Source: Algoriphagus zhangzhouensis (GTDB lineage: Bacteria; Bacteroidota; Bacteroidia; Cytophagales; Cyclobacteriaceae). From it: DNA of 64,000 bases. Both the position numbers and the translations under genes were made by a program. Below the pieces are notes generated by a model. It had not been told where the DNA came from, did not search any database, and was given only the letters and a program-made list of their open reading frames with translations. Shown piece by piece: positions 38,111-47,732 of this stretch. Position 1 is the stretch's first letter, and every line of letters begins with the position of its first letter. The DNA lies in the NCBI RefSeq assembly GCF_900148515.1, contig NZ_FRXN01000002.1, forward strand, positions 62,001-126,000. Direction: 5' to 3'.

Positions 38111-38975
38111 TTTCAATGAATTATATGAACAAGTAATCTATCAAAATCTCGGACCATTAGCCGAGCTCAAATCAGCCTCTTTAATCGCAGCAGGAAGTCA
38201 TAATCAAGGAATCCGGCTTGACACGAATGAAGGGGCTTTCTTTTTGAAATTAAACTTTGATCATGAAAAAGACACCTTAGTCAAAGAAGCGAAAGGCCTT
38301 GATAAAATCCGGAAATCCACTTTTTTGAAAGTCCCAGAAGTCTTTGGCTGTGGAAGAATCGGAGACTACAATTATCTCCTCTCGGAATTTATCCAATCTG
38401 GAAGATACTCCTTAGATTATTGGGAGAACCTTGGTCTTGGACTAGCACACCTACACCTTACCCAACAACCAAAATTCGGGCTGGATCATGACAATTACAT
38501 CGCTTCACTTTTTCAGAAAAACTTGGAGAGTGAGTCTTGGTTGGACTTTTATATAGAGCATAGACTCGAACCGCTTTTAGGAAAGGCTTATTTCGACAGG
38601 TTGATACCACTAGATTTTCTGAAGAAATTCCAAGAAATCTACCCTAGACTCGAATCGATTTTCCCAAATGAAAAACCTGCTTTGGTTCATGGAGATCTTT
38701 GGTCAGGAAATGTGATCAGCACTCAATCTGGAGAACCCTGCTTGATTGATCCAGCCATCTATTTTGGGCATAGGGAGATGGACATAGCTTTCAGCAGACT
38801 TTTTGGAGGATTTGACAATAGATTTTACGAATCCTACGAATCCATTTTACCAATGGAACATGGCTTTGAAAATAGAATGGGTATTTATAATCTCTATCCT
38901 CTCCTGGTTCATTTAAATCTATTTGGAATAGCCTATCTTCCGGGAATAGAAAAAATTATCAAGCGATTTCAGTAA
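38103..38975 (+). CDS. Fructosamine/ribulosamine 3-kinase family protein
   Basis: The 290-residue kinase-fold protein has the catalytic loop PALVHGDLWSGNVIS (H196, D198) and metal-site LIDPAIYFGHREMDIAF (D216). The N-terminal G-loop equivalent is SASLIAAGSHNQGIRLDTN. The family phosphorylates sugar adducts on lysines at C3, making them fall off, that is protein deglycation. Bacterial members act mainly on ribulosamines and erythrulosamines. The ATG overlaps the phosphatase by 8 nt and the acetyltransferase starts on its last base. Confidence 0.88.
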   Translation: MHDFNELYEQVIYQNLGPLAELKSASLIAAGSHNQGIRLDTNEGAFFLKLNFDHEKDTLVKEAKGLDKIRKSTFLKVPEVFGCGRIGDYNYLLSEFIQSGRYSLDYWENLGLGLAHLHLTQQPKFGLDHDNYIASLFQKNLESESWLDFYIEHRLEPLLGKAYFDRLIPLDFLKKFQEIYPRLESIFPNEKPALVHGDLWSGNVISTQSGEPCLIDPAIYFGHREMDIAFSRLFGGFDNRFYESYESILPMEHGFENRMGIYNLYPLLVHLNLFGIAYLPGIEKIIKRFQ

Positions 38976-39472
38976 TGGATTTTCAAATTCGCCTTTACCA
39001 AGCTTCTGATCTTGAGGCAATCCGAGAAATCATCAACGATTCCATACTTTTTACCAGCAACAACTACGATTACCGAGCAAAAACCACAGAAGAAGTCCAA
39101 ATTCAAATGGAGCAAAAACTTGAGAATGGCTTCCCTATTTTAGTAGGAGTCATTAACAATCGGGTTTGCGGATTTGCTACCTATGGGAAATTCCGCGCAA
39201 AACCTGGCTACAACACCACTGTTGAGCATTCCATTTATCTTACAGATTCTGCACAAGGAAAAGGCTTGGGAACAGCCATGATGAAGGATTTAATCCAATT
39301 TGCCAGAAACAAAGGAATTCACGTGATGATTGCTGGAATGGACTCCCAAAACTTAGGGAGTTATCGATTTCATGAGAGATTAGGCTTCAAGGAAGTCGCT
39401 CGGATCCCAGAGGTCGCTACCAAATTTGAAAAATGGCTGACTTTGGTCTTGATGCAATTAACCTTAGATTGA
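38975..39472 (+). CDS. GNAT family N-acetyltransferase (phosphinothricin-acetyltransferase-like)
   Basis: The 165-residue enzyme has the GNAT layout: IRLYQASDLEAIREIINDSI, a central beta-hairpin (VCGFATYGKFRAKPGYN), and the acetyl-CoA loop DSAQGKGLGTAMMKDLI (Q-x-x-G-x-G/A). YRFHERLGFKEVARIP follows, as in PAT-type members. The substrate is unknown; amino-sugar or amine donors are possible. It overlaps the kinase by 1 nt (TAATG), placing it in the deglycation operon. Confidence 0.87.
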   Translation: MDFQIRLYQASDLEAIREIINDSILFTSNNYDYRAKTTEEVQIQMEQKLENGFPILVGVINNRVCGFATYGKFRAKPGYNTTVEHSIYLTDSAQGKGLGTAMMKDLIQFARNKGIHVMIAGMDSQNLGSYRFHERLGFKEVARIPEVATKFEKWLTLVLMQLTLD

Positions 39473-40594
39473 TTAAACTAACAAAACCTTCTCCCCAGTT
39501 TTCACAGCTTTAAAAATCGCATCAATAATCACCATGTCTTTCAAGCCTTCTCTCCCGTCAACAGGAATCTCTGGCTCAACTCCATCGAATATAATTCCAG
39601 CCATTTGATCCATTTGAACTGTCTGATGCATGATGTGCGGCTCATCTAAAGGACCTTGATTGGTCCTCCCCTTGATGGGACCATAACCCGTCGAAGGCTG
39701 CATTTCTGCAAAACCTTTAGTTCCATTCAGAAAAAATTTATCCAAATTATTCATGGAATAGGTAGACAAACAAGAGGCGATAACTCCTGATGGAAAGCCC
39801 ATTTGAAACGTAATTGTCTCATCAATACCTTCTTTGAATTTCACAGGATCGGTTTTCACTTCCTGAGCAGTCACCCAGATCGGTTCTTCTCCCGTCATAT
39901 ACCTAGCTCCATTTATTGAATAAATACCAATATCCATCATTGCTCCACCACCAGACAATGTAGGATTCAGACGCCACTGAGTCGGATCTCCGATCATGAA
40001 ACCGCTGAGTCCTTGGAAGAACTTTATCGTTCCAAACTCACCGGTTTTCCTCATATTCACTACTTTCAAAGTATTGGCTTCAAAATGCATTCTGTAACCA
40101 ATTAAGAGCTTGACTCCAGCCTTATCACATGCCTCCACCATTTCTTTAGCCTCGGCGGCATTGATAGCCATTGGCTTTTCGCAGATCACATGCTTTCCTG
40201 CCTGTGCAACTCTGATTGCCTGCTCTTTATGCAAGGCATTTGGAGTAATCACATATACCGCATCGATATCAGGATTATCCTTGATCGCATCAAAATTGTC
40301 ATAGTTGTAACAGTTTTTATCCGGGATTGAATACTTCTCTTTCCAAGCTTCCACCTTTGAGGGAGTACCGCTAATTAGGCCTACCAATTTTGCTCTATTA
40401 GAATCCTCCATGGCCTTGGCCACCCTGGTTCCATAACTTCCCAAACCCATTATAGCTACCCGTAATACTTTGTCACTTTGACTAGACTTTTCTTCATTTT
40501 CAGATAAAGGCTTAGAAAAACTCGGCAAATAGGGGATGGAGATAGCAACTGCGGATGCGCTTGCTTTTTGGAGAAAAATTCTTCTTGAGTTCAT
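39473..40594 (-). CDS. Tat-exported Gfo/Idh/MocA family oxidoreductase
   Basis: The 373-residue protein begins MNSRRIFLQKASASAVAISIPYLPSF, a twin-arginine-type signal (SRRIFLQK), as in periplasmic glucose-fructose oxidoreductases that carry bound NADP. The Rossmann domain has VAIMGLGSYGTRVAKAM. EKPMAINAAEAKEMV and GGGAMMDIGIY are the usual EKP and DxGxH-like family motifs. It probably oxidises or reduces a sugar outside the cytoplasm. It lies between the convergent acetyltransferase and an aspartokinase, with no sugar genes nearby. Confidence 0.85.
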   Translation of the reverse strand: MNSRRIFLQKASASAVAISIPYLPSFSKPLSENEEKSSQSDKVLRVAIMGLGSYGTRVAKAMEDSNRAKLVGLISGTPSKVEAWKEKYSIPDKNCYNYDNFDAIKDNPDIDAVYVITPNALHKEQAIRVAQAGKHVICEKPMAINAAEAKEMVEACDKAGVKLLIGYRMHFEANTLKVVNMRKTGEFGTIKFFQGLSGFMIGDPTQWRLNPTLSGGGAMMDIGIYSINGARYMTGEEPIWVTAQEVKTDPVKFKEGIDETITFQMGFPSGVIASCLSTYSMNNLDKFFLNGTKGFAEMQPSTGYGPIKGRTNQGPLDEPHIMHQTVQMDQMAGIIFDGVEPEIPVDGREGLKDMVIIDAIFKAVKTGEKVLLV

Positions 40595-40641
40595 AGATAG
40601 GTCATTCAGGTTGGAAAATGAAAATAGTGATTTTCAAGGAA

Positions 40642-41925
40642 TTAATTTTGATCTCGAGTATGCAATCCTCTGGTTACTATTTGAATGGTATTCCTGGTTC
40701 GCTGTTCCAGCAAAATTTCCATCCACGACAAATTTTCAAAACTACCTTTATGAGGATTGAGGATGGTCAATAATTCCAATCCTTCATTGTAGCGGATCGA
40801 AAAAGTTTTTTCCAATGATGAAACGAGTTTATTCAATTTGAAAAGCTCATCATCAATAATAATAGTTACTCCAATAGCCGATGTCTGCAGCATATTCACT
40901 TTCAATTTCAAATGATCCAATTGCGTATAAATCTCATGAATATGACTCTCCTCTATAAAGGCGAAATCAGTCACTCGAAGCGAAACCATGATTTGATTTC
41001 TCTTCAAAATAATCGAGGGTATTGGATTCAGCTTTCCCGTTGAATAAATCTTAGTTCCCGCCTCATCAGGTTTCAAAAAAGATTTTACAAAAAGCGGAAT
41101 ACCCAAATTTGCCAATGGTTTAATGGTTTTGGGATGAATCACCGAAGCCCCATAATAGGTCATCTGGGCAGCTTGGAGATAATCCAGCTCTGAAAACAAT
41201 TCTGAATCTTTAAAGATTTTTGGATCGCAATTCAAAACTCCCGGAACATCCTTCCAAATAGTTACTGAGCTTGCTCCTAAACTTGAGGCAAAAATTGCTG
41301 CTGAAAAATCAGAGCCCTCACGCCCCAAAGTAGTGGTTCTACCTTTCGAGTCGGCCCCTATAAATCCTTGAGTGATTACCGGATATTGATCCAAATTAGG
41401 TTGAAGAATAGAATTGCATCTCTTTTTGGTTTGGGCCCAATCCACTTTCGCAAAGCGGAAATCACTGGAAGTCAAAATCAATTCTCTAGCATCCTGCCAA
41501 AGTGCCACCATCCCTTGCTCACAAAGATATTCCATCACAATTCGACTGGAAATCAATTCCCCAAATGCAATAATTCCATCATAGCATTCATCATAGTTTT
41601 CTTCATTTACTTCTAGGTATAGTAAATTCTGAAGCTGAATAAATAAATTTTCCAGCTTAGGAAAAATCCGATGCCCTTCAGGAAAAAGTTCTTGACAAAT
41701 TCCTAAATGGAAGCTTTTTAAATTTGCACTTTTTTGAGAATAATCACTTTCACTCATTCTAAGGGAAAGAATTTCTTCTAAAGCATTGGTGGTCTTTCCC
41801 ATGGCAGAAACTACGATTAGCATATTTTTTCGCAATCGATTACGTAAAATTTCAGCCAAGTTTTTAACAGAATCAGCATCTTTGATAGAAGCTCCTCCAA
41901 ATTTGTATACTATAGTTTTAGCCAT
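40642..41925 (-). CDS. Monofunctional aspartate kinase
   Basis: The 427-residue enzyme phosphorylates aspartate, the entry to Lys, Met and Thr synthesis. The N-terminal signature VYKFGGASIKDADSVKNLAEIL and the aspartate-site GREGSDFSAAIFASSLGA are seen. A C-terminal ACT-like regulatory part (VSLRVTDFAFIEE, and MLQTSAIGVTIIID) is present. A second kinase is fused in thrA at 52522-54969. It starts 59 bp from the divergent fbp; the leader is too short for a lysine riboswitch. Confidence 0.9.
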   Translation of the reverse strand: MAKTIVYKFGGASIKDADSVKNLAEILRNRLRKNMLIVVSAMGKTTNALEEILSLRMSESDYSQKSANLKSFHLGICQELFPEGHRIFPKLENLFIQLQNLLYLEVNEENYDECYDGIIAFGELISSRIVMEYLCEQGMVALWQDARELILTSSDFRFAKVDWAQTKKRCNSILQPNLDQYPVITQGFIGADSKGRTTTLGREGSDFSAAIFASSLGASSVTIWKDVPGVLNCDPKIFKDSELFSELDYLQAAQMTYYGASVIHPKTIKPLANLGIPLFVKSFLKPDEAGTKIYSTGKLNPIPSIILKRNQIMVSLRVTDFAFIEESHIHEIYTQLDHLKLKVNMLQTSAIGVTIIIDDELFKLNKLVSSLEKTFSIRYNEGLELLTILNPHKGSFENLSWMEILLEQRTRNTIQIVTRGLHTRDQN

Positions 41926-41983
41926 CAGTTTTTATTCCTAATTTCGAAAAGATATAAACCCAAATATTGTATTTTTCTAAGCA

Positions 41984-43006
41984 ATGAAAATTAATCCTTA
42001 CCAGCCTGACCAAACCGGAATGGCCTATTCTGTAGGCACCACGCTTGACAGATTCATTAAATCAAAACAATCCGATTTCCCTTTTGCTTCCGGAGAGCTT
42101 TCTCAGTTGCTAAGGGATATTGCCTTGGCCGCCAAGATAGTCAATCGGGAAACTAACCGTGCCGGACTTGCCAATATCGGAGGTGCTTTTGGTCAAACGA
42201 ATGTCCAGGGCGAAGAACAGCAAAAACTCGATGTCATCGCCAACATTCGATTTATAAGAGCACTCAGCAAGGGTGGCGAAGTCTGTGCCATAGTTTCTGA
42301 AGAAGAGGATGCGGTGATAGATTTACACAATACTTCTGGAAAATATGTGGTAGCTATAGATCCACTGGACGGAAGTTCCAACATTGATGTGAATATTAGT
42401 ATCGGTACCATTTTCTCGATTTATCGAAGAATTACGCCAGCCGGCAGTCCGATTCAAATGGAGGATGTGATGCAACCGGGATCCAAGCAAGTAGCCGCTG
42501 GGTATGTGCTATATGGATCTTCCACCATGCTAGTATACACTACAGGTTTTGGCGTCAATGGCTTTACCTATGAAAGTTCTTTGGGGGAATTTTTCCTTTC
42601 TCACCCCAATATTCAAGCTCCTAAAGACGGGAATATCTATTCTATCAACGAGGGTTCTGAGTTAGAATGGAACAAAGGAGTACAAGATTACATCAGACTT
42701 TGTAAGGAAAAAGGCTATTCGGCAAGATACATTGGATCCTTGGTAGCTGATTTTCACAGAAATCTTCTTAAAGGAGGAATTTACATTTATCCGCCTACTC
42801 AAAAGAATCCAAATGGAAAGCTAAGGCTTCTTTACGAGGCAAATGCCTTGGCCTTATTAGCGGAGCAAGCAGGAGCTATAGCTACTGATGGGAAGCAAAA
42901 TATCCTATCTATTCAGCCTGAATCTCTTCATCAAAGAACTCCATTGATCATTGGTTCAGAAAAAATGGTGCAAACTGCCATGGAATATTTTGCGGAAGAA
43001 AAGTAA
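41984..43006 (+). CDS. fbp: Class I fructose-1,6-bisphosphatase
   Basis: The 340-residue gluconeogenic enzyme removes the 1-phosphate of fructose 1,6-bisphosphate. Metal-binding [24 protein letters not shown] is the class I hallmark. [18 protein letters not shown] and GGIYIYPPT follow in the usual order. Starts at ATG 41984 without a signal peptide. It is divergent from aspartokinase and is followed after 81 bp by the sugar dehydrogenase gene. Confidence 0.95.
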   Translation: MKINPYQPDQTGMAYSVGTTLDRFIKSKQSDFPFASGELSQLLRDIALAAKIVNRETNRAGLANIGGAFGQTNVQGEEQQKLDVIANIRFIRALSKGGEVCAIVSEEEDAVIDLHNTSGKYVVAIDPLDGSSNIDVNISIGTIFSIYRRITPAGSPIQMEDVMQPGSKQVAAGYVLYGSSTMLVYTTGFGVNGFTYESSLGEFFLSHPNIQAPKDGNIYSINEGSELEWNKGVQDYIRLCKEKGYSARYIGSLVADFHRNLLKGGIYIYPPTQKNPNGKLRLLYEANALALLAEQAGAIATDGKQNILSIQPESLHQRTPLIIGSEKMVQTAMEYFAEEK

Positions 43007-43087
43007 TAAGACCCCTTATCAAACTAAAGGTCAAAGGTTTTCTGATCCAGAGAACTGGATGTATCTTAGAGGCAAAATCATCAACTT

Positions 43088-44257
43088 ATGAAACTTTATC
43101 ATTCCATTTTAGGGATCGCCGCGTTTTCAGGTGCGATTTTTCTGAATTCATGCGAATCCAAAACCGAGACTGAAGTCGTTGTAGAAGAGCCAATTGACGA
43201 TACTTTCGCAGTCACTACCGAAAAAATGAAAATCAAGGTAGACACTTTGTACACTGGGTTTGAGCACCCATGGGGTATGACTTGGCTTCCTGACGGTAAA
43301 TTGTTAGTAACCGAAAAAGAAGGCGACATTCTTGTATTTGAAAACGACAAATTCACCGGTACCAAAATCGAAGGCCTACCAACTGTTTATAAGGAAGGTC
43401 AATCTGGGCTTTTGGATATCGAAGCTCACCCTGATTATTCATCTAATGGCTGGATTTATATTTCTTACGGAAAAGCCAAAGAAGATGAAAAGTCTGCTAC
43501 TACCATTGCAAGATTTAAACTGGATGGAAGCAAAGCTGTAGAATTGGAAGAGCTTTGGGAAGCAACTCCAGCTTGGAAAGGCGGAAATCACTTCGGTTCA
43601 AGAATTGTCTTCGACAAAGATAACTACATGTATTTCTCCAGTGGGGATCGTTTTGACACCAAAATGAATGCTCAAACTTTGGAAAATGCACATGGCAAAA
43701 TTCACAGATTGAAAGACGATGGAAGTGTACCTGAGGACAACCCATTTGTCAATGAGCCAAATGCAGTAAAATCAATCTGGGTTTTGGGAAATAGAAACCC
43801 TCAAGGTCTGGTTTATGATGCAGCAAACGACAGAGTTTGGGAATCAGAGCATGGCCCAATGGGCGGAGATGAGCTAAACTTGATCGAAAAAGGCAAAAAC
43901 TATGGTTGGCCAGTAATCACGTACGGAACCAACTATGATGGATCTACCATCACAGAGATCACGGAGAAAGAAGGTATGGAGCAGCCAGTTTCCTACTATG
44001 TTCCATCTATCGCTACTGCTGGTATTGCAATCGTAACTTCTGACAAATACCCAGCTTGGAAAGGAGATATTCTAATAGGAGCTCTTGCGAAAATGCATAT
44101 CAACCGTGTGGATATGGATGGAGACAAAGCACTTTCTCAAGAAATCATGCTTCAAGATATCGGAAGAGTAAGACAAATCAGTGAAAGTCCTGACGGATAC
44201 CTTTATGCCATCACGGAAGGAACTGGATTACTTGTCAAACTAATCCCAATCCCATAA
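43088..44257 (+). CDS. PQQ-dependent aldose sugar dehydrogenase-like lipoprotein
   Basis: The 389-residue protein begins with a lipoprotein signal (lipobox FLNSC, Cys near residue 22). It then forms the soluble glucose dehydrogenase propeller: GMTWLPDGKLLVTEKEGDI, GLLDIEAHPDY, NHFGSRIVFD, GNRNPQGLVYD with WESEHGPMGGDELNLI, the last being the conserved PQQ/Ca2+ site. It would oxidise aldose sugars at the membrane. The terminator at 44264-44292 ends it. Confidence 0.88.
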   Translation: MKLYHSILGIAAFSGAIFLNSCESKTETEVVVEEPIDDTFAVTTEKMKIKVDTLYTGFEHPWGMTWLPDGKLLVTEKEGDILVFENDKFTGTKIEGLPTVYKEGQSGLLDIEAHPDYSSNGWIYISYGKAKEDEKSATTIARFKLDGSKAVELEELWEATPAWKGGNHFGSRIVFDKDNYMYFSSGDRFDTKMNAQTLENAHGKIHRLKDDGSVPEDNPFVNEPNAVKSIWVLGNRNPQGLVYDAANDRVWESEHGPMGGDELNLIEKGKNYGWPVITYGTNYDGSTITEITEKEGMEQPVSYYVPSIATAGIAIVTSDKYPAWKGDILIGALAKMHINRVDMDGDKALSQEIMLQDIGRVRQISESPDGYLYAITEGTGLLVKLIPIP

Positions 44258-44263
44258 AAAATT

Positions 44264-44292
44264 AAAGCTCTCCAAATCGGAGAGCTTTTTTT
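44264..44292. terminator. Bidirectional terminator after the sugar dehydrogenase
   Basis: A stem AAAGCTCTCC / GGAGAGCTTT with loop AAATC followed by T4 also lies against the gpsA stop at 44291 on the other strand. Confidence 0.88.
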
Positions 44293-45352
44293 ATACAAAG
44301 TCTACATCGACATTGAATGGATACTTCATCAGGAATTGAAGGGCATCCTCGATTTCCAGATCTTCAAAAAGAACCCGGTACAGGTTTTCAGTAATTGGAG
44401 CCCTTAAATCAGAAGTCTCCAAAAACGCCTTGATAATTCGCACTGTATTGATCCCTTCAGCTACTTCTTCCATTTCAGCTTGAATCTGGGTAAGCGTTTC
44501 TCCTTTTGCCAATCTATAGCCTACGGTGAAGTTTCTGGAATCAACTGAATTACAAGTGGCAACTAAATCGCCAATCCCCGCCAGACCGATTACAGATCGA
44601 ACTCCTCCGCCCAAAGCATTGCTTAAGTGAACCATCTCTACCATACCTCTAGAGATCAACAATCCTCTTGCATTTTCTCCCAAGCCCAATCCTGCCAAGG
44701 CTCCAGAGGCGATTGCTATGATGTTTTTTAATACTCCACTTAGCTCTACTCCAATAATATCAGAGTTGCCATAAACTTGGAATTTATCAGATCGAAGCAA
44801 TCGCTGCCCCTCTAAAATCACCTCATTGTATTTACTAGCGACCACAGTTGCCGCTGGCTGACCTTTGATAAGTTCTTTGGATAAGTTAGGCCCTGCTAAG
44901 CAGCCAACTCTCACAACTACTGTTTCCTTTTGGATCACCTCACTCATAGTCAAAACCTGACTCCTTTTGATCTTTGTAATCGAGCTTAAATCTTTCCCTT
45001 TTGGTAGATCGAGGCAAAGACCTTTCGTTCCGTGAATAATCAGATGATAAGGATGGAGAAATGGCGCGAAATTTCTAACCACTTCTTGGAATCCACTGGA
45101 AGGAACTACAAAAAATAAAACTTCACACTGCTCACATATTTGCTCAGGATCGAATGTCGCAACGATAGATTCATGGAGTTTTCTCCCTTGAGTCTCATGC
45201 TTTTCGTTGATTTCTTCTACCACTTCAGGCTTTCGGGCATAAACCACCACTTTGCTTTTCTCAGCAAGCATATTGGCTATGGCAGTCCCAAAGCTACCAA
45301 CTCCAACGACTCCGACTTTTTTATTAGAAGAGTTTTTCGAGTCCATACCCAT
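44291..45352 (-). CDS. gpsA: NAD(P)-dependent glycerol-3-phosphate dehydrogenase
   Basis: The 353-residue enzyme reduces dihydroxyacetone phosphate to glycerol 3-phosphate for phospholipid synthesis. It has the Rossmann loop VGVVGVGSFGTAIANMLA, the catalytic lysine region GVELSGVLKNIIAIASG, and GLAGIGDLVATC. Two starts are possible (45352 or 45346). It overlaps the acyltransferase gene upstream by 29 nt, linking production of glycerol 3-phosphate with its acylation. Confidence 0.95.
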   Translation of the reverse strand: MGMDSKNSSNKKVGVVGVGSFGTAIANMLAEKSKVVVYARKPEVVEEINEKHETQGRKLHESIVATFDPEQICEQCEVLFFVVPSSGFQEVVRNFAPFLHPYHLIIHGTKGLCLDLPKGKDLSSITKIKRSQVLTMSEVIQKETVVVRVGCLAGPNLSKELIKGQPAATVVASKYNEVILEGQRLLRSDKFQVYGNSDIIGVELSGVLKNIIAIASGALAGLGLGENARGLLISRGMVEMVHLSNALGGGVRSVIGLAGIGDLVATCNSVDSRNFTVGYRLAKGETLTQIQAEMEEVAEGINTVRIIKAFLETSDLRAPITENLYRVLFEDLEIEDALQFLMKYPFNVDVDFV

Positions 45353-47021
45353 GTAATCTGTTATGATAAAAATATAATAAACTCATATCCTCAGTGACGA
45401 TATAGCCATCCTTATTTCGGATCAAAGGCCTTTTTGCATGGTACATTCCCACATTGCTTAATCCGTGAGCGATGATCTCATCCATACTGCGCTTCATATG
45501 AGGAGCAATATTGATTTGACATTCTTTTTTCAGTTCCAAAATCCGATCATAGACCATTTGACAAGAAGCTTTAAATTCATCATATGGCAGGAATATATCT
45601 TCCTCCGGCAAACGAATCAGGTCAAACAAATCCAGTTTTTGATTCATGGATTTGATCATCTCAAAAGCTGTAAAAGCAACCAAATGCGATGAGAATACGC
45701 GGTTGATCTTATGGAACTCCTCCACGATTCTTTTTCCCAATAGATTGGAATACTCTTCTTCACGTTGGGAATCCACACTTACCGCTCCATTGGAAATGAA
45801 ATAATCTTCTGTCTCAATGATTCGATCTTTTTTATCCAAGCTATTCCCATTTTCATCCACATAATTCCCGAGGACATCCATCGCTTTCCCTACGGAAACA
45901 GAAATGTCAGATCCTTTGGTAAAGAACTTCACCAAGAACTTAGAGATTTTATAGGAAGTAGAGAACTCATCATTCTCTTTATAATATCTCTCTTGACCAG
46001 TGATACTCAAATAATCCCGAATCAAACTAGGAGCTTCCAGCACAAAATGGTAATTGATAGTAACAGGAACGATAAAAACTTTCCCTGACACATCCTTTAT
46101 TCCTTTTTGATAATTGGCTCTTTGCGCTTCAATAGCGGTACTCAGCAGTCCCAATTTCAATTTGGATTCGATCATCCCACTTCTACTTCTGGTACCCCCA
46201 GGGAAAAATAAAGAATGACAACCAAATTGAATGGCCTCCTTGGAGTAGGTTTTCAAGGTCTCCAAATACATCAAATTCTTCTTTCTTCTATCCACTTTGT
46301 ACGCTCCTAGAGCATCCATAAAGTAGGCGAAAATAGAGATGTTGAATAGGTTCAGCCCAGCTCCATAGATAAATGGAGGTAAACCCAAAACTGAAATAGT
46401 CCAGCCAATCAAAATACTATCCAAATTGGAGAAATGGGTAGGAACCATCACAACTGTTCCCTTGGTTGCTAAATCACGTAACTGATCCGTTTCTCCCGTA
46501 ATCTGAATCTTATCCTGCAGGGAATATTGATTACTGAAAATGGAACGAAATCCTTTTACCCTAGCCGCATTCAACAACCTTGAAAAGCCGAAGGAAACGA
46601 CACTACGGGTAAACTTATAATGATGGTGTTTGAAATTACTGGCGATTTCTTCAGAATATCTGGAAGTGATTCTTTGCAACACCTCTTGATATTCTTTCAG
46701 TCTATCAGCTTTGGATAGCTTAGACTCAGAATTCACATGGAGTAAAGATTCTTTTACTTTATTCCAAAAACTGGATTCATCATCGGGGTCAACCACCCAA
46801 GGATTTTGCTTGACCCTTAATTTTTCTCGATAGAGCGTTGTTTCCAACTCCTCCTTCAAAATATCAGGATTGTGATTGGTTAAATTCAGGATTCTCTCCT
46901 GAGACTTATCTGAAACTTTTTTGATGAATTCTTTTCGTTCCCTTGCCAGTTTTACCACAGGCCATTCATCCTTGCTGGGCAGAATGGGGTCGTACCTATG
47001 TTTGATATATTTCTCCTCCAA
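45324..47021 (-). CDS. PlsB-like glycerol-3-phosphate 1-O-acyltransferase
   Basis: The 565-residue membrane-associated enzyme has the acyltransferase motifs HFSNLD (H-x4-D), FPGGTRSRSG and the hydrophobic segments around GWTISVLGLPPFIYGAG. It is expected to transfer an acyl chain to glycerol 3-phosphate. The frame has no upstream in-frame ATG before a stop codon, so translation seems to begin at TTG 47021 (also preceded by a candidate promoter/inverted repeat, 47034-47058). It overlaps gpsA by 29 nt. Confidence 0.85.
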   Translation of the reverse strand: MEEKYIKHRYDPILPSKDEWPVVKLARERKEFIKKVSDKSQERILNLTNHNPDILKEELETTLYREKLRVKQNPWVVDPDDESSFWNKVKESLLHVNSESKLSKADRLKEYQEVLQRITSRYSEEIASNFKHHHYKFTRSVVSFGFSRLLNAARVKGFRSIFSNQYSLQDKIQITGETDQLRDLATKGTVVMVPTHFSNLDSILIGWTISVLGLPPFIYGAGLNLFNISIFAYFMDALGAYKVDRRKKNLMYLETLKTYSKEAIQFGCHSLFFPGGTRSRSGMIESKLKLGLLSTAIEAQRANYQKGIKDVSGKVFIVPVTINYHFVLEAPSLIRDYLSITGQERYYKENDEFSTSYKISKFLVKFFTKGSDISVSVGKAMDVLGNYVDENGNSLDKKDRIIETEDYFISNGAVSVDSQREEEYSNLLGKRIVEEFHKINRVFSSHLVAFTAFEMIKSMNQKLDLFDLIRLPEEDIFLPYDEFKASCQMVYDRILELKKECQINIAPHMKRSMDEIIAHGLSNVGMYHAKRPLIRNKDGYIVTEDMSLLYFYHNRLHGYGLEKLF

Positions 47022-47033
47022 GTGGATTGCTGG

Positions 47034-47058
47034 TTTGATCGAATAAAGATCAAAGATA
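47034..47058 (-). promoter_or_regulatory. Candidate promoter with overlapping inverted repeat upstream of the plsB-like gene
   Basis: On the minus strand, TATCTTTG (47058 to 47051) matches TAnnTTTG. A perfect 7-bp inverted repeat TTTGATC / GATCAAA (47034-47040 and 47048-47054) overlaps its 3' half, 13 bp before the TTG start. Predicted transcription would begin within the repeat, suggesting a repressor operator. No -33 element was clear. Confidence 0.45.
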
Positions 47059-47105
47059 AGGAATTAGTATTTCCTGAATAAGAATTTTACATACAGGGTC
47101 GGGGG

Positions 47106-47588
47106 CTACTTTGATTTTGACTTTACAAAAATCGCTACGATTAAAGAGGTGACCAATCCCATTACCAAAGCTCCGATTACGGATTGAATCATGTAGCTAT
47201 TGATATTAAAATAGGCTTCAGCATCCGATTGAGTCATTTTCCCAGAAGAGACTGCATATTCAATCACATTTGGAAAATAACCAGGAGTAATAACGGTCGA
47301 GGTAATATATTGAGCCAATGGACTTAAAACAGTAACAATCACAGTAATGATCAAACCTGAGATCACTCCTTGCTTGTATGACATGACTCCAGAATAAAAA
47401 TTCTTCTTCTTGTCCAAAAGAGCGAACACATAGACCAAGATCGCAGGAATCGCAAAAAAATTGGTATAGGTAGCGTGATCAGCGATTTTTTCATCATGCC
47501 AGCCCATGGATTTTTCAAAAAACATCCAAGCCAGCATACTAAGTGTGAAGATTAAAGCCCACTTAATTTCAATTTTAATATTTTTCAT
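47106..47588 (-). CDS. DUF4199 family membrane protein
   Basis: The 160-residue protein has four predicted transmembrane helices: IKWALIFTLSMLAWMFF, NFFAIPAILVYVFALL, GVISGLIITVIVTVLSPLA and SVIGALVMGLVTSLIVAIFV. The FxxxxKSMGWHDEKIADH stretch near the first loop is characteristic of DUF4199 in Bacteroidota. It has no known function. It starts 145 bp from the divergent polyprenyl synthase. Confidence 0.8.
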   Translation of the reverse strand: MKNIKIEIKWALIFTLSMLAWMFFEKSMGWHDEKIADHATYTNFFAIPAILVYVFALLDKKKNFYSGVMSYKQGVISGLIITVIVTVLSPLAQYITSTVITPGYFPNVIEYAVSSGKMTQSDAEAYFNINSYMIQSVIGALVMGLVTSLIVAIFVKSKSK

Positions 47589-47732
47589 AGTGCAAGATTT
47601 TGGGTGATGGATTAATTGCTATTTCAAAATACAAAAAATACCAATTGAATTAAATCTGGTTTTTCTAAGGTATACTCATGGAAAACCTTGTCCATCAGCT
47701 AAAGGGTATTATTTTTACGGCTTCAAATCCTA

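Noticed and set aside
41926..41983. Lysine riboswitch ahead of the monofunctional aspartokinase
   Set aside because: Only 58 nt separate it from the divergent fbp, too short for the aptamer.
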